DNA of 64,000 nt from positions 72,646,985-72,710,984 of the forward strand of contig CM051455.1 of the NCBI GenBank assembly GCA_028274465.1, in the 5' to 3' direction. The stretch is from Plantago ovata (taxonomy: Eukaryota; Streptophyta; Magnoliopsida; Lamiales; Plantaginaceae). Numbering within the stretch: the first letter of the stretch is position 1; every line of letters begins with the position of its first letter. A program made the position numbers and the translations under genes. The notes below the pieces were generated by a model that saw nothing but the letters and a program-made list of their open reading frames with translations, ran no database searches and was not told where the DNA came from. Positions 32,635-45,876 of the stretch are shown piece after piece.

Positions 32635-33270
32635 CACCAGTGTACTGGGATTTGGAGGACCGAATTTCTACACCAGTAGCTGGAGAGAGGACTCTCAATG
32701 AGATGATACAAGAAACCTTGGAAAATGTTAGGCTTATCCGAGACCGATTGAGAACTGCTCAAAGTCGACAAAAGAGTTACGCCGATAATCGTAGGCGAGA
32801 TTTGGAGTTTGAAGTTGGTGATTTTGTCTTTCTCAAGCTATCTCCGAGAAAGGGAATTGTTCGTATGGGTCGTAGAGCTAAACTGAACCCTCGGTATGTG
32901 GGTCCATACGAGATCATTGAGAGGGTTGGTATTGTGGCTTATCGGTTCCAACTACCCACTACTATTACTGGAATTCATAATGTATTCCATGTATCTCAAC
33001 TGAAGAAGTATTATCTGGATCCGTCACACGTGATTCAACCCGAGGAAGTGACCATTGAGGAGGATTTGTCTTATGTGGAGCAACCGGTTCGTATTCTTGA
33101 CCAGAAAGTGCAACAACTCCGTAATAGGCAAATCAAACAAGTAAAGGTTCTGTGGAGAAATCAGCAGTAGTATGAGGAGGCAACCTGGGAAAGCGAGGAT
33201 GACATGCGCCGGCAGTATCCCGAGCTCTTCAACTTTTCAGGTGCGAATTTGGGGACCAAATTCTTTTAAG
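32635..33270 (+). pseudogene. Tekay-type integrase end and chromodomain
   Basis: It continues the integrase broken at 26209: SPVYWDLEDR, then SYADNRRRDLEFEVGDFVFL and the GPYEI...VFHVSQLKKYY block. The chromodomain follows from about 33040 (PVRILDQKVQQLRNRQIKQ, VLWRNQQ, ATWESEDDMRRQYPELF). A TAG at about 33168 interrupts the chromodomain. Chromodomains direct chromovirus integration to particular chromatin. This domain is the basis for calling the element a Tekay-type chromovirus. Confidence 0.85.
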
Positions 33271-33280
33271 GGGGGAAGAG
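33265..33280 (+). other. Polypurine tract of Tekay-type element
   Basis: TTAAGGGGGGAAGAG immediately before the LTR start TGTAACACCCC. Confidence 0.85.
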
Positions 33281-35879
33281 TGTAACACCCCATCTTTTTT
33301 TTAATTATTTATTTATTTATTTATTTATTATTTTATTATTTAATTATTTAATTTAGTTAATTAATTATCAGAGTAAATTATTTATTCGATAATTGTTTAA
33401 TTGAATTTGCGTAAATTAGTTCGTTTCGTTTCGTTTGGTTCGAGCTGGACTTTCTCATCTCATTTGGCCCAATTTCTTAGCCCGGTCAAAGGCCTGATTG
33501 ACCGGCCCACTAACCTAACCCTAACCCTAGTCTGATCCATCTATCTTCACTTCTCTCTGCCGTCAAAATCGAATAGAAGAAGAAAGAGAGAAAGAAAAGA
33601 AAAGAGAAAGAAGAAAGAGAGAGAGAGAGAAGAGAGAAGAGATCACTGCTACTGCTGCGCCTTCTCCGTTCAATCGTCGCCGCCGCCTTGCTGCTCCGCC
33701 GCCGTCCGTCGCCTGTCCGTTATCCTTCCGCCGCCGCCGCCGCGTTCGCCTTGTCGCCGCGCCGCCTGCTTTGTTCGCCGATCTCTGTTTGTCGATCGAT
33801 CAATTCGATGATCCGATCGCTTCTGTCATCTGCCGCCATCACCGAGCCGCCGATCCCTCGCCTCGATCCGCCGTGTTTCCGATTCGCTACCGCGCCGCCC
33901 CAAGCTCCGATCGGCTTCGTTTTCTTCCGGTAAGCGCATGGTTCTCCTCCGTTTTGTGGGTTTGTTTTGGATCTCGTTGAGATCTCGTCTTCTGATTTCT
34001 TGTTTCTTTGATTCGAAATAGCTCCGGTCCATTCTGTCCGCCGCTGTCGATCGATTCCTTTCGTCCGGTCCGGTCAGATTCCGATTTCGATCGGTAAGCA
34101 TTTGTTCGTTCTGTCCTTTCTGTTTCGAATTCAGATTTCGTTTGAATCTGGATTTAATCAGGTTTCGTTTATCTTTGATTCGCAGCTTGATTCCTTTCTG
34201 TTCGATTCAAAGGTAATCTCGAATCCTCTGTTGTTTCTTTCAATCCGAAGTTAGCATTCTGTTTGGACTTTTTACCCTTGGACTATTTTACCCTTGTTCA
34301 TTCTGACCGTATTATTTTGATTCGAACTGAGAACCGGGACTTAGGATTGTTTGATTGTTATTACTGATTGTTGGACTTGAGATTTGTTTGACCTCGTATG
34401 TTGACCCTAGTTTACTGTGGACTTTGAAACAGATTGAATTGGACTCTTTTGATATTGTTTTGAACTTTGTGGACTGATTTGGGAAATCTGAAAACCTAAA
34501 GGACCTTTTTGCAATTTTAACTTTGACCGTAGTTGACTGACAGAGGACTTTTTCGTAAACCATTTTATTCTTTAAGGACTGATAAGTATGTTTGGAAACT
34601 TCTGTTTTTGGTTTGAACTTTCTGTTTTTGAAAAGGATCTTTTTGCAATTTACCACTAAGGGTATTTTGGTAATTTCTAGAATCTGAAAACCGAAAGAAT
34701 ATTTCTGCAAGTGTTTCAAACTTAGTTTCTGTTTTGTAAGTTAGTATTGACTTGACTTGCTAGCCTAGTTGGTTAGGTCCTTGCTTGACTAACTTAGAGG
34801 TCCCGAGTTCGAACCCCGTCTTTACCATTCCTTTTTCAGCCTTTTTTCATCCGTTCGTTCGAATTCTAAAGTGTGTTTAGTACTTTCTTGTTAGGTTCTC
34901 CGTTGTTCGATAACCCGTAAAGCTCATTACTCGTTGGAGATCTTTTGCTCACAAGTTAAGGTGAGTGTTCACCCCTAAACCTATTATTTGCGAAAAACTG
35001 GAAGGATATGTGACAACTTGTACCTATTACTATATACTGTTTTACTGTATGCTTTCGCGTAAAGTATAAGTCCTAAGTATGACTATTTACTTTTCTGTTT
35101 ATTGCTACTCTGTTCTGGACTGACTTTTCTGCAGGAACACCTCTCGGTGTTGAGTATCTGTATCTGTTGTTCTGTATCTGTTCCGTTTCTTTGTGACCGG
35201 TCGATTAGGTTGTGATTAGGTAGGCTTGGGTAGTAGAGGACTATCGGGTTTGCTTGATTATCGCCTAGTCTATTCCCTTTTACGCGCGAGCCAGAAGTCG
35301 CTGAGGTCTATTAGGGTCGTAACATCTGTTTCCCCAAAGTACAGGGGGTTTCTGTTTCTGTCCGGAGTTGTGCACCCTCTGGAGGGAGTTATAAGGGCAT
35401 TCTGGGAGTAGGAGCAATAAGGCGGGCTGCACCAACGGTCTACAACTTATCTGTTCTCTTATTCTGTTATATGTGATCTGTTCTGTTTGTTCGTTTTTCT
35501 GAAAAGGATTTTGATTTCAAAACTGTTTACTTTCTGTTTTTAACTTAGAACCTCACTGAGATCCTTTATCTCACACTCTCTTGTTTTCAAAATTCCTTCC
35601 TTCCAGATACTGCTGAGGATGTTCGCGAATAGGATGCCAGCGACTGAGAGAAGGGTATGGGGTGTCTTGGGTTTTTATTTCAAAATAAGAAGATGAACTT
35701 TTACTGTCTTCATTCGTTGTTTCATTTGAACTTGAGTTATCGTTGGATATCTATTTATTGTTGTTAGCGCTGTGCGCGTCAAGGATTATTTTGGCATTAA
35801 TTGCCGACCGTTGCTATTAAAGTTATTTTGGATTTTCTTTTCAAGAAATTATTTTGTTTTCAAAACCGGTACCGTTACA
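33281..35879 (+). repeat. Tekay-type 3' LTR, full length
   Basis: 2599 bases, TGTAACACCCC to ACCGTTACA. It retains the Gly/Ala-codon-like GC-rich segment (33551-34480) missing from the 5' LTR, with several GT donor-like sites (TTCCG|GTAAGC, GATCG|GTAAGC). The tRNA-like unit lies at 34753-34827. Confidence 0.88.
34753..34827 (+). promoter_or_regulatory. tRNA-like Pol III promoter unit in LTR
   Basis: A box TAGCCTAGTTGG 34761-34772 and B box AGTTCGAACCC 34806-34816, followed by T-runs. Confidence 0.6.
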
Positions 35880-37445
35880 CCGACACCTACAAAGAGGCAA
35901 TAAATGATATTGACTCAGACAAATGGCAAGAGGCCATGGAATTGGAAATGGACTCCATGTACCTGAACCAAGTTTGGAGCTTGGTAGACTTGCCCCAAGG
36001 ATTAAACCTATTGGGTGCAAATGGGTCTTTAAACGAAAGACAGATGCCGAAGTGAAGGTACAAACGCACAAGGCTAGACTTGTGGCGAAAGGCTACACGC
36101 AAAGGTATGGCATCGATTACGATGAAACCTTTTCACCGGTAGCAAAGTTGAAGTCCATTCGAATTCTACTTGCGATAGCTGCCTTCTATGATTATGAGAT
36201 CTGGCAAATGGATGTAAAGACTGCCTTCCTCAAAGGCAATCTTGAGGAAGAGGTCTATATGGTACAGCCGGAAGGTTTTATTAGTAAAACCAAACCAACT
36301 GCTGTATGCAAATTACAGAGATCCATCTATGGGCTAAAGCAAGCGTCTAGGAGCTGGAATATCCGCTTTGATGAAGCTGTCAAATCGTTTGACTTTGTCA
36401 GAAGCGTAGAAGATCCCTGTGTCTACACTAGGCACAGCGACAAGGGAGTCGTTTTCATGATCATTTATGTTGATGACAATTTGATCATGGGAAACAATGT
36501 CTCTATGCTAGAAGAGACTAGAGTTTGGTTATCAAGTACCTTCTCAATGAAGGACTTGGGTGAAGCGAACTACATCCTAGGGATAAAGATCTATAGAGAT
36601 AGGTCCAAGAGGATGTTAGGATTGACACAGTCCACCTACATCAACAAAATACTGAAGCGTTATAAGATGGACGACTCAAAGAGAGGCTTTCTCCCAGCTA
36701 GGCATGGGATCGTGCTATCAGTTAAGGATAGTCCTAAAACTGATGAAGACAGAAAGGCAATGAGTCGTGTGCCCTATGCTTCGACAGTAGGGTCTATTAT
36801 GTATGCAATGAATTGCACAAGGCCAGATGTGGCATATGCGCTTAGTGTCACTTGTCGACACCAACGGAATCCAGGAGTACCTCACTGGACTGCTGTAAAG
36901 AACATTCTTAAGTACCTTCGACGGACTAAGGAAATGTTCTTGGTGTTTGGTGGAGAACCAGAATTAAAGATGTCTGGTTATGTCGACGCTGGATTTGAAT
37001 CAGTTCCTGATGACTTTAAGTCACAGACAGGATACGTATTCAAATTGAACGGAGGAGCTATCTGTTGGAAGAGTTCTAAACAAGCCACGATTGCTGACTC
37101 ATCCACAGAAGCCGATTACATTCCTGCATCAGAAGCATCGAAAGAAGTTGTCTGGATTTCAGAGTTCTTGAAGGAATTGAGGGTTGTTCCTGCTCCTAGT
37201 CAAATAACGATTTATTGTGACAACACGTCGCTCAATCCAAGGATCCTAGATCTACAAACAAGAGCAAACATGTACTTAGAAAGTATCACGTTATACGTGA
37301 GATTATTGATAGAGGAGAAGTTAGTATAGAACGTGTCTCGACCACGGACAACATGGCAGATCCTTTCACCAAGGTCTTATCAGTGGATGCCCACTTAAGA
37401 AATTATGTTAATCTAGGCATTAAGCATAAAGGTGACTGGCTCTAG
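35880..37445 (+). pseudogene. Copia-2 reverse transcriptase and RNase H
   Basis: It resumes after the Ty3 element with YKEAINDIDSDKWQEAM. A frameshift near 36000 joins to GCKWVFKRKTDAEVK, then the RT palm with IYVDDNLIMGN (YVDD at about 36465), and RNase H SGYVDAGFES and SSTEADYIPASEAS. A second frameshift near 37230 (CDNTS) is followed by recognisable IERVSTTDNMADPFTKVL and a TAG at 37443. Downstream are the PPT-like GTGGTAGA and the LTR at 37460. The copy is 95 percent-like to 10417-11684 by eye; lineage within copia not resolved. Confidence 0.82.
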
Positions 37446-37459
37446 TCCAAGTGGTAGAT

Positions 37460-39575
37460 TAGTGTATATGTCCTAGAGACAGTCTTTATTAAGGGCATGC
37501 AACCCTTATTAATGGCATATATGTACTATTACACAGATCAACGTAATATAATATATGTTTGTTGTTTGACTATTGAGTATCACTTTCATATTTATATTAC
37601 ACTAGACATACAACATGTCATATCTTTATTCCTGTCTATATTGATATCAAACATGTCCCCTCGGATAGGTGACGGATCACACAGATAGTGGGAGCTATGT
37701 GAGTTATCATCTATCCCAAACTCTCCCTAGTCGAGGTTCATCTCGGATGTAGGGGTCTGAATGAACCAACTGAGACTAGTATGCGTGGAGGTTATACTTG
37801 TTAGAGCAAGTGTGAGCCGATCCCACGACCACGGAACGGATTGTTGGACAATCAAGAAACGTTCCCATAACTCCGCATAGTTGTTCGAAGGGTGATTACC
37901 GAACAATGGAAGTACCCACCGGAAACTCCCATCGATGTATACTCTACACCGAAGTGTCTATTGGAACCGGAAAGTTGTCGAAGTGATGCTAGTCGTCCTT
38001 TGGACTTACAGGACTTTATCATCACATTTGTTGCCCCATATCCTTGGTGGACCCGTCGATGTCAGCTCTGAAGAAGCAGTTGACCCAAGACACGATCCAG
38101 GATTATGGCTACATACAAATCGGAATGATAAGTGATTCTGTGAAGGATTCATCTCTCATGTGTAGCACAGGAGAGCACTCCTCATTGTCGTTCGTAGTTA
38201 TGATTGGTAAAACCGCTGGCTAGCGTATCAATATTATTCTGATAGTCATAATAGATATTGGATTCACCAAGCAACTCACTAAAGACACTCGTGGATGTAT
38301 TATTGGGATAGACACTTCATCGATCCTAGATGCATTCGAGTCAGTCAGATGAAGGGACGTTACCATCGTCGCGTTGAGCGCAATAGACTTCACAACGAAA
38401 GGGTTATGCTTTGAGAAACCTCTCAAACGTCCTCATGTATTAATATTGCAAATGGAACGGTCTAGGAATTCCATTTTGCCTAGTGTAGCACTTGCTTGAT
38501 ACAATGAGGCCCTATGGGTCACACTATGTGGTGATTCAGCTTATCCGAATATCCTTGAAGATGGAATCGCAATTAATTTAGAATTAATTGTGATTGATGA
38601 ATTATAATTGATTTGTAATTAATTATAATAATTTGTGGCTCAATTAATAATTTGGAATTATTAATTGAATTGGCTGATTAATTGTATTTTATGTAAATAC
38701 AATTAAAGATTATATTTTAGAAATATAATAGAGGTTTGACTTGAAAGGATATGTTAATTTAGAATTAATATATGCACATGGGCAAAACCTACTTGGAGTT
38801 TGAATTGCTTTAGAATTATAAGTGGGTCCCAAAATCGGGACCCACCTGACCCCCCTTGGACGCGCGCGCAGCAGCAGTAGTAGGGGAATTAGTTCGACTC
38901 CTTCCTCTATTAGAAGTCAAGGGATAAGTTAGATTTTCCTGATTGAGTTTTAATTTGATTGGGAATGAATCTAGACTTGAATTGGTTTCCTAGTGCGATA
39001 AGAATTAGATTCTTATTCCTTTATGAAGTCTAATTGATTATTCTTTAGGCTTCTATTGACTACTATATATAGTAGACTATTAGAGAGCTTTTGACATGGT
39101 TGAACACAGTTGATTCAAGATCATTCTTTCTACCAGTTTTCTTAGAGAAAGTAAAAGCTCTCCCCTACCTCTCCTCTAGCTGCGCGCACCCACTCCCACC
39201 AGAGGAAAATTGCCGCCCCATCTTCTTGGCCACATAAAGAATATCCTAGCATTCTTTCCGATAAGCTGTTCATCCGTGGATACCAAGGTTGAGGTTCTAA
39301 GAGCTGGAAATTAACTTTTATTTTCTTGCAGATAATTAAAGTATTGCAGATATCTTCGACTTCGACGAAGAAGAAGATTCACCGGACTATTACGAAGACT
39401 TCATCAATTGGCGTATCGATTCAATACCTGTTCTTGCTTTTGGAGTATTGTAAGTCTTCTGATTAATGGGTTTGGTATATATACAATATATGCATGATCA
39501 ATTAACCTGCATGTTAAGAAAATTTTGAAATTTCGCTGCGTACCCTAGAGGTAACTCTGACCATATTTTCTTACA
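37460..39575 (+). repeat. Copia-2 3' LTR
   Basis: It starts TAGTGTATATG, lacking the first bases seen at 11699, and ends ATTTTCTTACA. An extra GGGCATGCAACCCTTATTAAT-like insertion lies near 37495. TATATATAG box at about 39063-39071. AT hairpins at 38568-38775 and a GTGGGTCCC/GGGACCCAC hairpin at about 38822-38845. Confidence 0.8.
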
Positions 39576-40220
39576 TGTTTCGCCTAGAAGAGGCAGGGGT
39601 CTACCTCGTCGTCTACCTCCTGCTAGGCCCTCCTCTTCTATCATGTCGAAGGTTTTTGCTGCGACAAATAACCAGTTCACACCTTTAACTGGTTTGGAAG
39701 TTACGAATGATAGCGTCGTCTCACAAGTTGAAGCTCCTCTGGTCGATGGTCACACTTCTGATTGTGATTCTGAGGCCTCTATGGATCCGGGAGATAATTC
39801 TCTAGTGCATGATTCTATCCGTGATTCTATTGGCCTGGAAAAAGAACGTCGTTTGCTGGCCAGAGCCAACATGGACATTGCAGTTAAGCACTCTTGGGCT
39901 GATCTTATGGAAGTTGAGGAGTGAGTTTGATTGTATTGTTGATCAGGTGGTTTGGGGCGTCTCCGAACAACCTCACTATCTTACGCAACGTTAACACTCA
40001 GGCACTCTTTTTCCCATTCATAGGTTTTTCCCACTGGGTTAAGTATGAATGGGTTTTAACCAGGCCCGTGGTTGCAACCCGGAATCGCTTTTCCTGGGTT
40101 TAGTTTTCTTGTTTACTTTATTGTTTTTCAGTCCGGTTGTGGACTTGAGCTTTGCTCATGACTCTTGCACTTTATTTTCTTTCATTTAATATACGTACGA
40201 CTTATTCAAAAAAAAAAAAG
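39576..40220 (+). mobile_element. LINE remnant with poly(A) tail
   Basis: An ATG at 39643 opens 93 codons (MSKVFAATNNQFTPLTGLEV), preceded in frame by SPRRGRGLPRRLPPARP, resembling the basic end of a plant LINE ORF1. After the stop, a T-rich 3' tail with CCCACTGGGTT and GGGTTTTAACCAGG ends in 12 A residues at 40209-40220. ORF2 is absent. I did not find flanking duplications. Confidence 0.45.
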
Positions 40221-41080
40221 GCACGTGAAGAACATGAAGACAAGAAGACAAATGAAGGACGCTGCTGAAAGTACAAAAGCAAGATAGTGACATCTTAAGG
40301 TGCAAAGCCTTAGAATTTGAAACTCAAACGGTTCCCTTGAGACACTATAAATAGAGGTCATCAGGCAAAGAGTAGAAGTGTGTCAACAACGTGATCAAAC
40401 TCTCACTTGTGCTTCAAACACTCAAAATCTTCTAAACTCTTTACTGCCTATTGATCCGTTCCAAGACTTAAGTTTGAAACAAAAGCTACTTGTGAAGAAG
40501 TAGAACATTCACGGCTAAGAAATTAGTTAAGCGTTCTTTCTTTCGAACAAGAACAAGTCTTGACACCAGAAACAATCAAACTTGCTTACTGCAAAGTATT
40601 ACAAGTTGTATTTCTTTAGATAACTTGTTATAGTTAGGTTGGAAACGAAGCAAGTGTGCTTTGGTTTCTGAAGAATCATTAGTGATAGGATTTGTAAGGA
40701 ACCTCACATCTTATCATAGTAGATTCAGTCCTAGAAAGGACAAAGTGGATTAGTTGAGAGATTACGCCACTCTCAGATACCACTATAAAAGTGTTTGTGT
40801 GATTTACTTTACCGCACATAGTTTTCAGCAAGCTACATTTCTTGTACACTGACACTCTGCTCACTTGCTGAAACTAGCACTCTCTGAAAAGCACTTATTG
40901 TAAAAAGACTTTCGCACTCTGTTTTTAAGTATCAGCAAACTCATTACTGAAAAGTAATAAGTATTTGTTGAGAAAGTTAAATACCAGCAAACTCATTACT
41001 GAAAAGTAATAAGCACTTGCTGAGAAAGTTTTAAACGATGAAAAGTTTGAAAAGACTATTGAGTCCCCCTCTAGTCTTTT

Positions 41081-43567
41081 TGTAACACCCCTTTTTTTTT
41101 AATTTTTTATTTTTTATTTTATTATTTTATTATTTAATTTGGTTAATTAATTATCAGAGTAAATTATTTATTCGATAATTATTTAATTAATTTCGCGTAA
41201 ACTAGTTCGTTTCGTTACGTTTGGATCGAGCTGGAAGTCTGGACTTTCTGACCTCTTTTGGCCCATTCTTTAGCCCAGTCAAGGCCCTTTTGACCAACCC
41301 ATCTGAGTTAACCCTAACCCTAGTCGCCCCCCTCTCTTCATTCCTCTACTGCCGTTAAAAACAAACCAAAAAAGAAAGACAGAAAAGAAAGAAAGAAAGA
41401 AAATGAGAGAGAGGAGAAGGTTTTCGTTGCTGCTGCTGCCGTTCGATTCCATTCATCGTCGCCGAGCCGTTGCCGCACCGAGCCGCCATCGCCTCGTCGC
41501 CGCCGCGTCATGTCCTTGCTGTCAGATCGATCGATCCGGCCCCTCTGTTCTGTTCTGTCTCCGATTCGCGTCCGCCGCCGCCGTTCGTTTGCTCGCGTCC
41601 GCCGCCATCGTTCGTTTGCTCGCGTCCGCCGCCGCCGTTCGTTTGCTCGCGCCGCGCCCGTTTTGTCAGCTCTGTCCGTTCGTTCGCGCCGTTGCCTGTC
41701 CGTCCGATTTCTCCGCCGCCGCCTGTTCCCGATCCGTTCGCCGCTCCGGTTCGCTCGACGCCACCGATTCGATCTTGTTGGCTCCTTACTGTTCCGATCT
41801 CGAGTTCGGTAAGTCTCCCGTCCTTATCCGTTTCGGATGGATTCAATCTCGATTTGAATTCGTTTTAATTTCTTTTCCTTTCTGTTTGCATTCGATTTGC
41901 AGATTGATTCAACCCTCTTTTCCGTTCAAAAGTAATAGTTCGTTCTGCCCTTTTTCTTATTCGATTCGTTTTGACCGTTTTGCCCTTGTACAATCTGGCC
42001 ATGTTGTTTTGATTCGAACTGAGAACCGGGACTTAGGATTTGTTAGAATGTTGTTGTTGTTGTTGGACTTGTTTTGGTTGTTGACCTCGTATGTTGACTG
42101 TAGTTTTCTATTGACTTCGAAAAGGACTGAATTGGACTTTAGTGATATTGATCTGAACTTTGTGGACTGATTTGGGAAGTCTGAAAACCTAAAGGACCTT
42201 TTTGCAATTAAACTTTGACCGTAGTTGACTGATAGAGGACTTTTTCGTAAACCTTTTATTCTGTGGGGACTGATATGTGTGTTTAGAAAACTTCTGGACT
42301 TGTTTGTACTTTCTGATTTCAAAAAGGATCTTTTTGCAATTTACCACTGAGGGTATTTTGGTAATTTCTAGAGTCTGAAAACCGAAGGAGTATTTCTGAA
42401 AAAGTTTCAACTTAGTTTCTATTTTTGTAATTTGGTAATGACTTGACTTGCTAGCCTAGTTGGTTAGGTCCTTGCTTGACTAACATAGAGGTCCCGAGTT
42501 CGAACCCCGTCTTTACCACTTCTTTACCAACCTTTTTCCTTCCGTCCGTTCGACTTCTAAAGTGTAATTAGTATTTTCTCTTTGGGTTCTCCGTTGTTCG
42601 ATAACCCGTAAGCTCACTACTCGTTGGAGATCTTTTGCTCGCAAGTTGAGGTGAGTGTTCACCCCTAAACTTAATTATTTGCGAAAAACTGGAAGGATAT
42701 GCGACAACTTGTACCTATTACTGTATGCTTCCGCGTAAAAGTATCTAAGTCCTAAGTATGACTATTTACTTTCTTTGTTTATTGCTACTCTGTTCTGGAT
42801 TAACTTTTCTGCAGGAACACTTCTCGGTGTTTGATTATCTGTATCTGTTTGTTCTGTATCTGTTCTGTTTCTGTGTGACCGGTCGATTACGTCGTAATTA
42901 GGTAGGCTTGGGTAGTAGAGCACTATCGGGTTTGCTTGATTATTGCGTAGTCTAATCCCTTTTAGGCGCGAGGCAGAAGTCGCTGAGGTCTATTAGGGTC
43001 GTAGGTTCTGTTTCCCCAAAGTATATACACGGGGGTTTCTGTTTCTGTCCGGAGTTTTGCACCCTCTGGAGGGAGTTATAAGGGTATTCTTGGAGTAGGA
43101 GCAATAAGGCGGGCTTCACCAACGGTCTTCAACTTATCTGTTCAGTTATTCTTTTATGTGATCCGTTCTGTTTGTTTGCTTTGCTGAAAAGGATTTTGAT
43201 TTCAAAACTGTTTACTTCTGTTTTTAACTTAGAACCTCACTGAGATCCTTTATCTCACACTCTCTTTGTTTTCAAAATTCCTTCCTTTCAGATACTGCTG
43301 AGGATGTTCCCGAATAGGATGCCAGCGACTAAGAGAAGGGTCTGGGGTGTCTTGGGAATTTTTTTCAAAATAAGAAGATGAACTTTTTACTGTCTTCACT
43401 CGTTGTTTCATTTGAATTCTAAGTTATCGTTGGATATTTACTTGTTTCTGTTAGCGTTGTGCGCGTCAAAGATTATTTTGGCATTGATTGCCGACCGTTG
43501 CTATTAAAGTTATTTTGGATTTTCTTTTCAAGAAATTATTTTGTTTTCAAAAACCGATACCGTTACA
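41081..43567 (+). mobile_element. Tekay-type solo LTR
   Basis: TGTAACACCCC to ACCGTTACA, 2487 bases, with the 5-bp duplication CTTTT (41076-41080, 43568-43572). It matches 33281-35879. The GC-rich segment contains three tandem copies of a TTCGTTTGCTCGCG-type unit (41583-41660). The tRNA-like unit is at 42444-42519. Confidence 0.9.
42444..42519 (+). promoter_or_regulatory. tRNA-like Pol III promoter unit in solo LTR
   Basis: A box TAGCCTAGTTGG 42452-42463 and B box AGTTCGAACCC 42497-42507; T5 run about 25 bases downstream. Confidence 0.6.
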
Positions 43568-43598
43568 CTTTTATTGTTGTTTAAAGGGACAAACACCA

Positions 43599-44616
43599 AG
43601 AAACTTGGGACTATAATCAGCAAGGCTATGCTCGATTAATTCCCCCTGAATTTCACGCCTGTAAAAGGGTGTTCTGCAGTTAGAGAGGTTTGGGATGAGA
43701 TGATTTGAATATAACTTTGCAGCTATAACAAGTTATATAAAGAAACACAACTTGTAACACATTGCAGTAAGCAAGTTTGTTGTTTCTGGTGTCAAGACTT
43801 GTTCTTGTTTAGAAGAAAGAACACTTAACTAATTTCTTAGCTTTCAATGTTCTACATCTTCACAAGTAGCTTTTGTTTCAAACTTAAGTCTTGGAACAGA
43901 TCAATAGGCAGTCGAGAATAGATAAGGATTTGAGTGTTTAAAGCACAAGTGAGAGTTTGATCACGTTGTTGACACCCCCTTCTACTCAGCCTAAGGTCTT
44001 CTATTTATAGTGTCTCAAGGGAGCCATTTGAATTTCAAATTCTAAGGCTTTGTACCTTAAGATGTCACTATCTTGCTTTTGTACTTTCAGTAGCGTTCTT
44101 CATTTGTCTTCTTGTCTTCATGTTATTCGCGTGCTTACTTTGCATTTATTGTTCTTTTGAATCAAATTCAAATATGAACGTTGGAGCAAAAATGCAAGTA
44201 CTCTTCAGCAAGGAGGTCACATATGTTGTCAGCAAGTGGTCAGTCTCAGATTCAGCAAGCACAACCTACTCTGTCATATAGATTTTCACTTATGCAAGCT
44301 GTTGCTGAAATCTCACTTTCTGAAGCAACATGTGCCTTTCTAGATACCTTTCTCAGAATTCTTCTAAGTCTTCAGTCTTCGAATTTTCCACTTTCTGAGC
44401 AGTTCTAGGTCTTCAATAGTTTGCTTGTAAAAACAAAGTACATCATCAGCAAGCTTAAGAACCTAACCAGTACCTACACTAAGTCTTTCAACAAACGTTT
44501 CTGTTTTACAATTTCCTTAAAATTCTAAATTCCTATGGACCTTAAGAGTACTAGTTACTGTACTTTACTTAATTTAGCATGGTAAATTGCTCATCAAAAT
44601 TACAAGTTTCCTAACA
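43599..44616 (-). repeat. SIRE-like LTR (inverted)
   Basis: The minus strand starts TGTTAGGAAACTTGTAATTTT at 44616, with TATAAATAG near 44000. It meets the forward LTR head to head at about 43599. Its outer TG end joins SIRE-like RT sequence directly. Confidence 0.8.
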
Positions 44617-45876
44617 ATTAGACATTTCTTGGCCTTTGCTGCTCATAATGACTTCGTAGTTTATCAAATGTATGTTAAACGTGCATTTCTAAATGGTGAA
44701 CTTGCTGAAGAAGTCTATCTAGAACAACCCCCCGGCTTTGAACTTCCGTCAGAAACTAAGATGGTATACAAGCTTCAGAAAGTTGTATATGGTCTAAAGC
44801 AAGCACCAAGAGCTTGGTATGATACCTTGACTAAGTTCTTGCTGGATAACGGTTTTAAGAAAGGTGAAGTTGATAAAACCTTGTTTACCATGAACCATGA
44901 TGGTAAAATACTTTTAGTCCAGATTTATGTGGATGACATAATATTTGGGTCTAAAGACAAGCAATTTTGTGATGATTTTGCCAAGCTCATGACTAACATG
45001 TTTGAAATGAGCATGATGAGCAAATTGAATTATTTCCTAGGATTGTAAGTCAAGCAACTGAAATAGGGAATATTCATAAATCAAGCAAAGTATGCGAAGG
45101 AAATGCTCATAAAGTTTAGGATCAAAGAGGAAGAAAAACCTGAAAACATCCCTATGAGTGTTGGTACCAAATTGAGCTATACTAAAGAAGACAAAAGTGT
45201 CGATGAACACAAGTATAAGAAGCTCATTGGTTCCTTACTGTATTTAACAGCAAGTAGGCCTGACATTCAGTATGTTGTTTGTGTGTTTGCAAGATTTCAA
45301 TCGGATCCTAGAGAATCACACTACAAGAAAGCTATCAAAATACTGAAATATGTCAAAGGCACTGTCAATGTTGGATTATAGTATCCAAAAGATTCAGGAT
45401 TAGGATTGGTTGGTTATTCAGATGCTGATCATGGTGGATCAACACTTGATCGGAAAAGTACCTCTGGAACTTGTCAGTTTCTAGATACTAGACTAATATC
45501 ATGGTTCAGCAAGAAGCAAGCCTGTGTTGCCGATTCGTCCATTGAATCTGAATACATTGCAACTGGTTGTTGTACTGCCCAAATCCAATGGATCCAGCAA
45601 CAACTAAGAGATTATGGTATTTCTGCAAAGAAAACACCAATCTTTTCTGATAATACAAGTGCTATTGCAATCACGCAAAATCCTAAGTTCCATTCCAGGA
45701 CAAAGCACATTGATATTAGACACCACTTTATTAGGGATCATGTGGAAAAACGAGACATTGAGGTTGTCAAGATAGGTATTGATGATCAACTTGCTAACAT
45801 CTTTACCAAGCCCCTTCCGGATAACAGGTTCGCAATGCTAAGGTATAACCTTGGATTGATTGAACTACCTCATTAA
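44617..45876 (+). pseudogene. SIRE-like reverse transcriptase and RNase H (5'-truncated)
   Basis: It starts inside RT (IRHFLAFAAHNDFVVYQM) at the LTR boundary. RT continues with EQPPGFELPSETKMVYKL and the active site QIYVDDIIFGS (YVDD at about 44925). Stops at about 45046, 45065 and 45379 split it. RNase H follows: [40 protein letters not shown] and [11 protein letters not shown], ending in TAA at 45876. The gag, protease and integrase parts are missing. The additional ORF follows after 0.9 kb, the SIRE-like order. Confidence 0.85.

Larger units (their letters stand above)
40221..43598 (+). repeat. SIRE-like LTR (forward), split by a solo Tekay LTR
   Basis: It begins inside the LTR (CACGTGAAGAACATGAAGAC), with TATAAATAG at about 40347. 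Homology to 4620-5243 continues past the point where that copy is cut. Two tandem copies of a unit CAGCAAACTCATTACTGAA lie at 40932-41030. The solo LTR 41081-43567 interrupts it; the last 30 bases are 43568-43598. Confidence 0.7.

Noticed and set aside
33688..33980. Two short Arg/Pro-rich ORFs
   Set aside because: GC-rich LTR segment without conserved frame between copies.
41403..42170. 255-codon ORF, Arg/Pro/Ala-rich
   Set aside because: It lies wholly in the Tekay LTR; the other LTR copy does not keep the frame, and the sequence is made of short tandem repeats.
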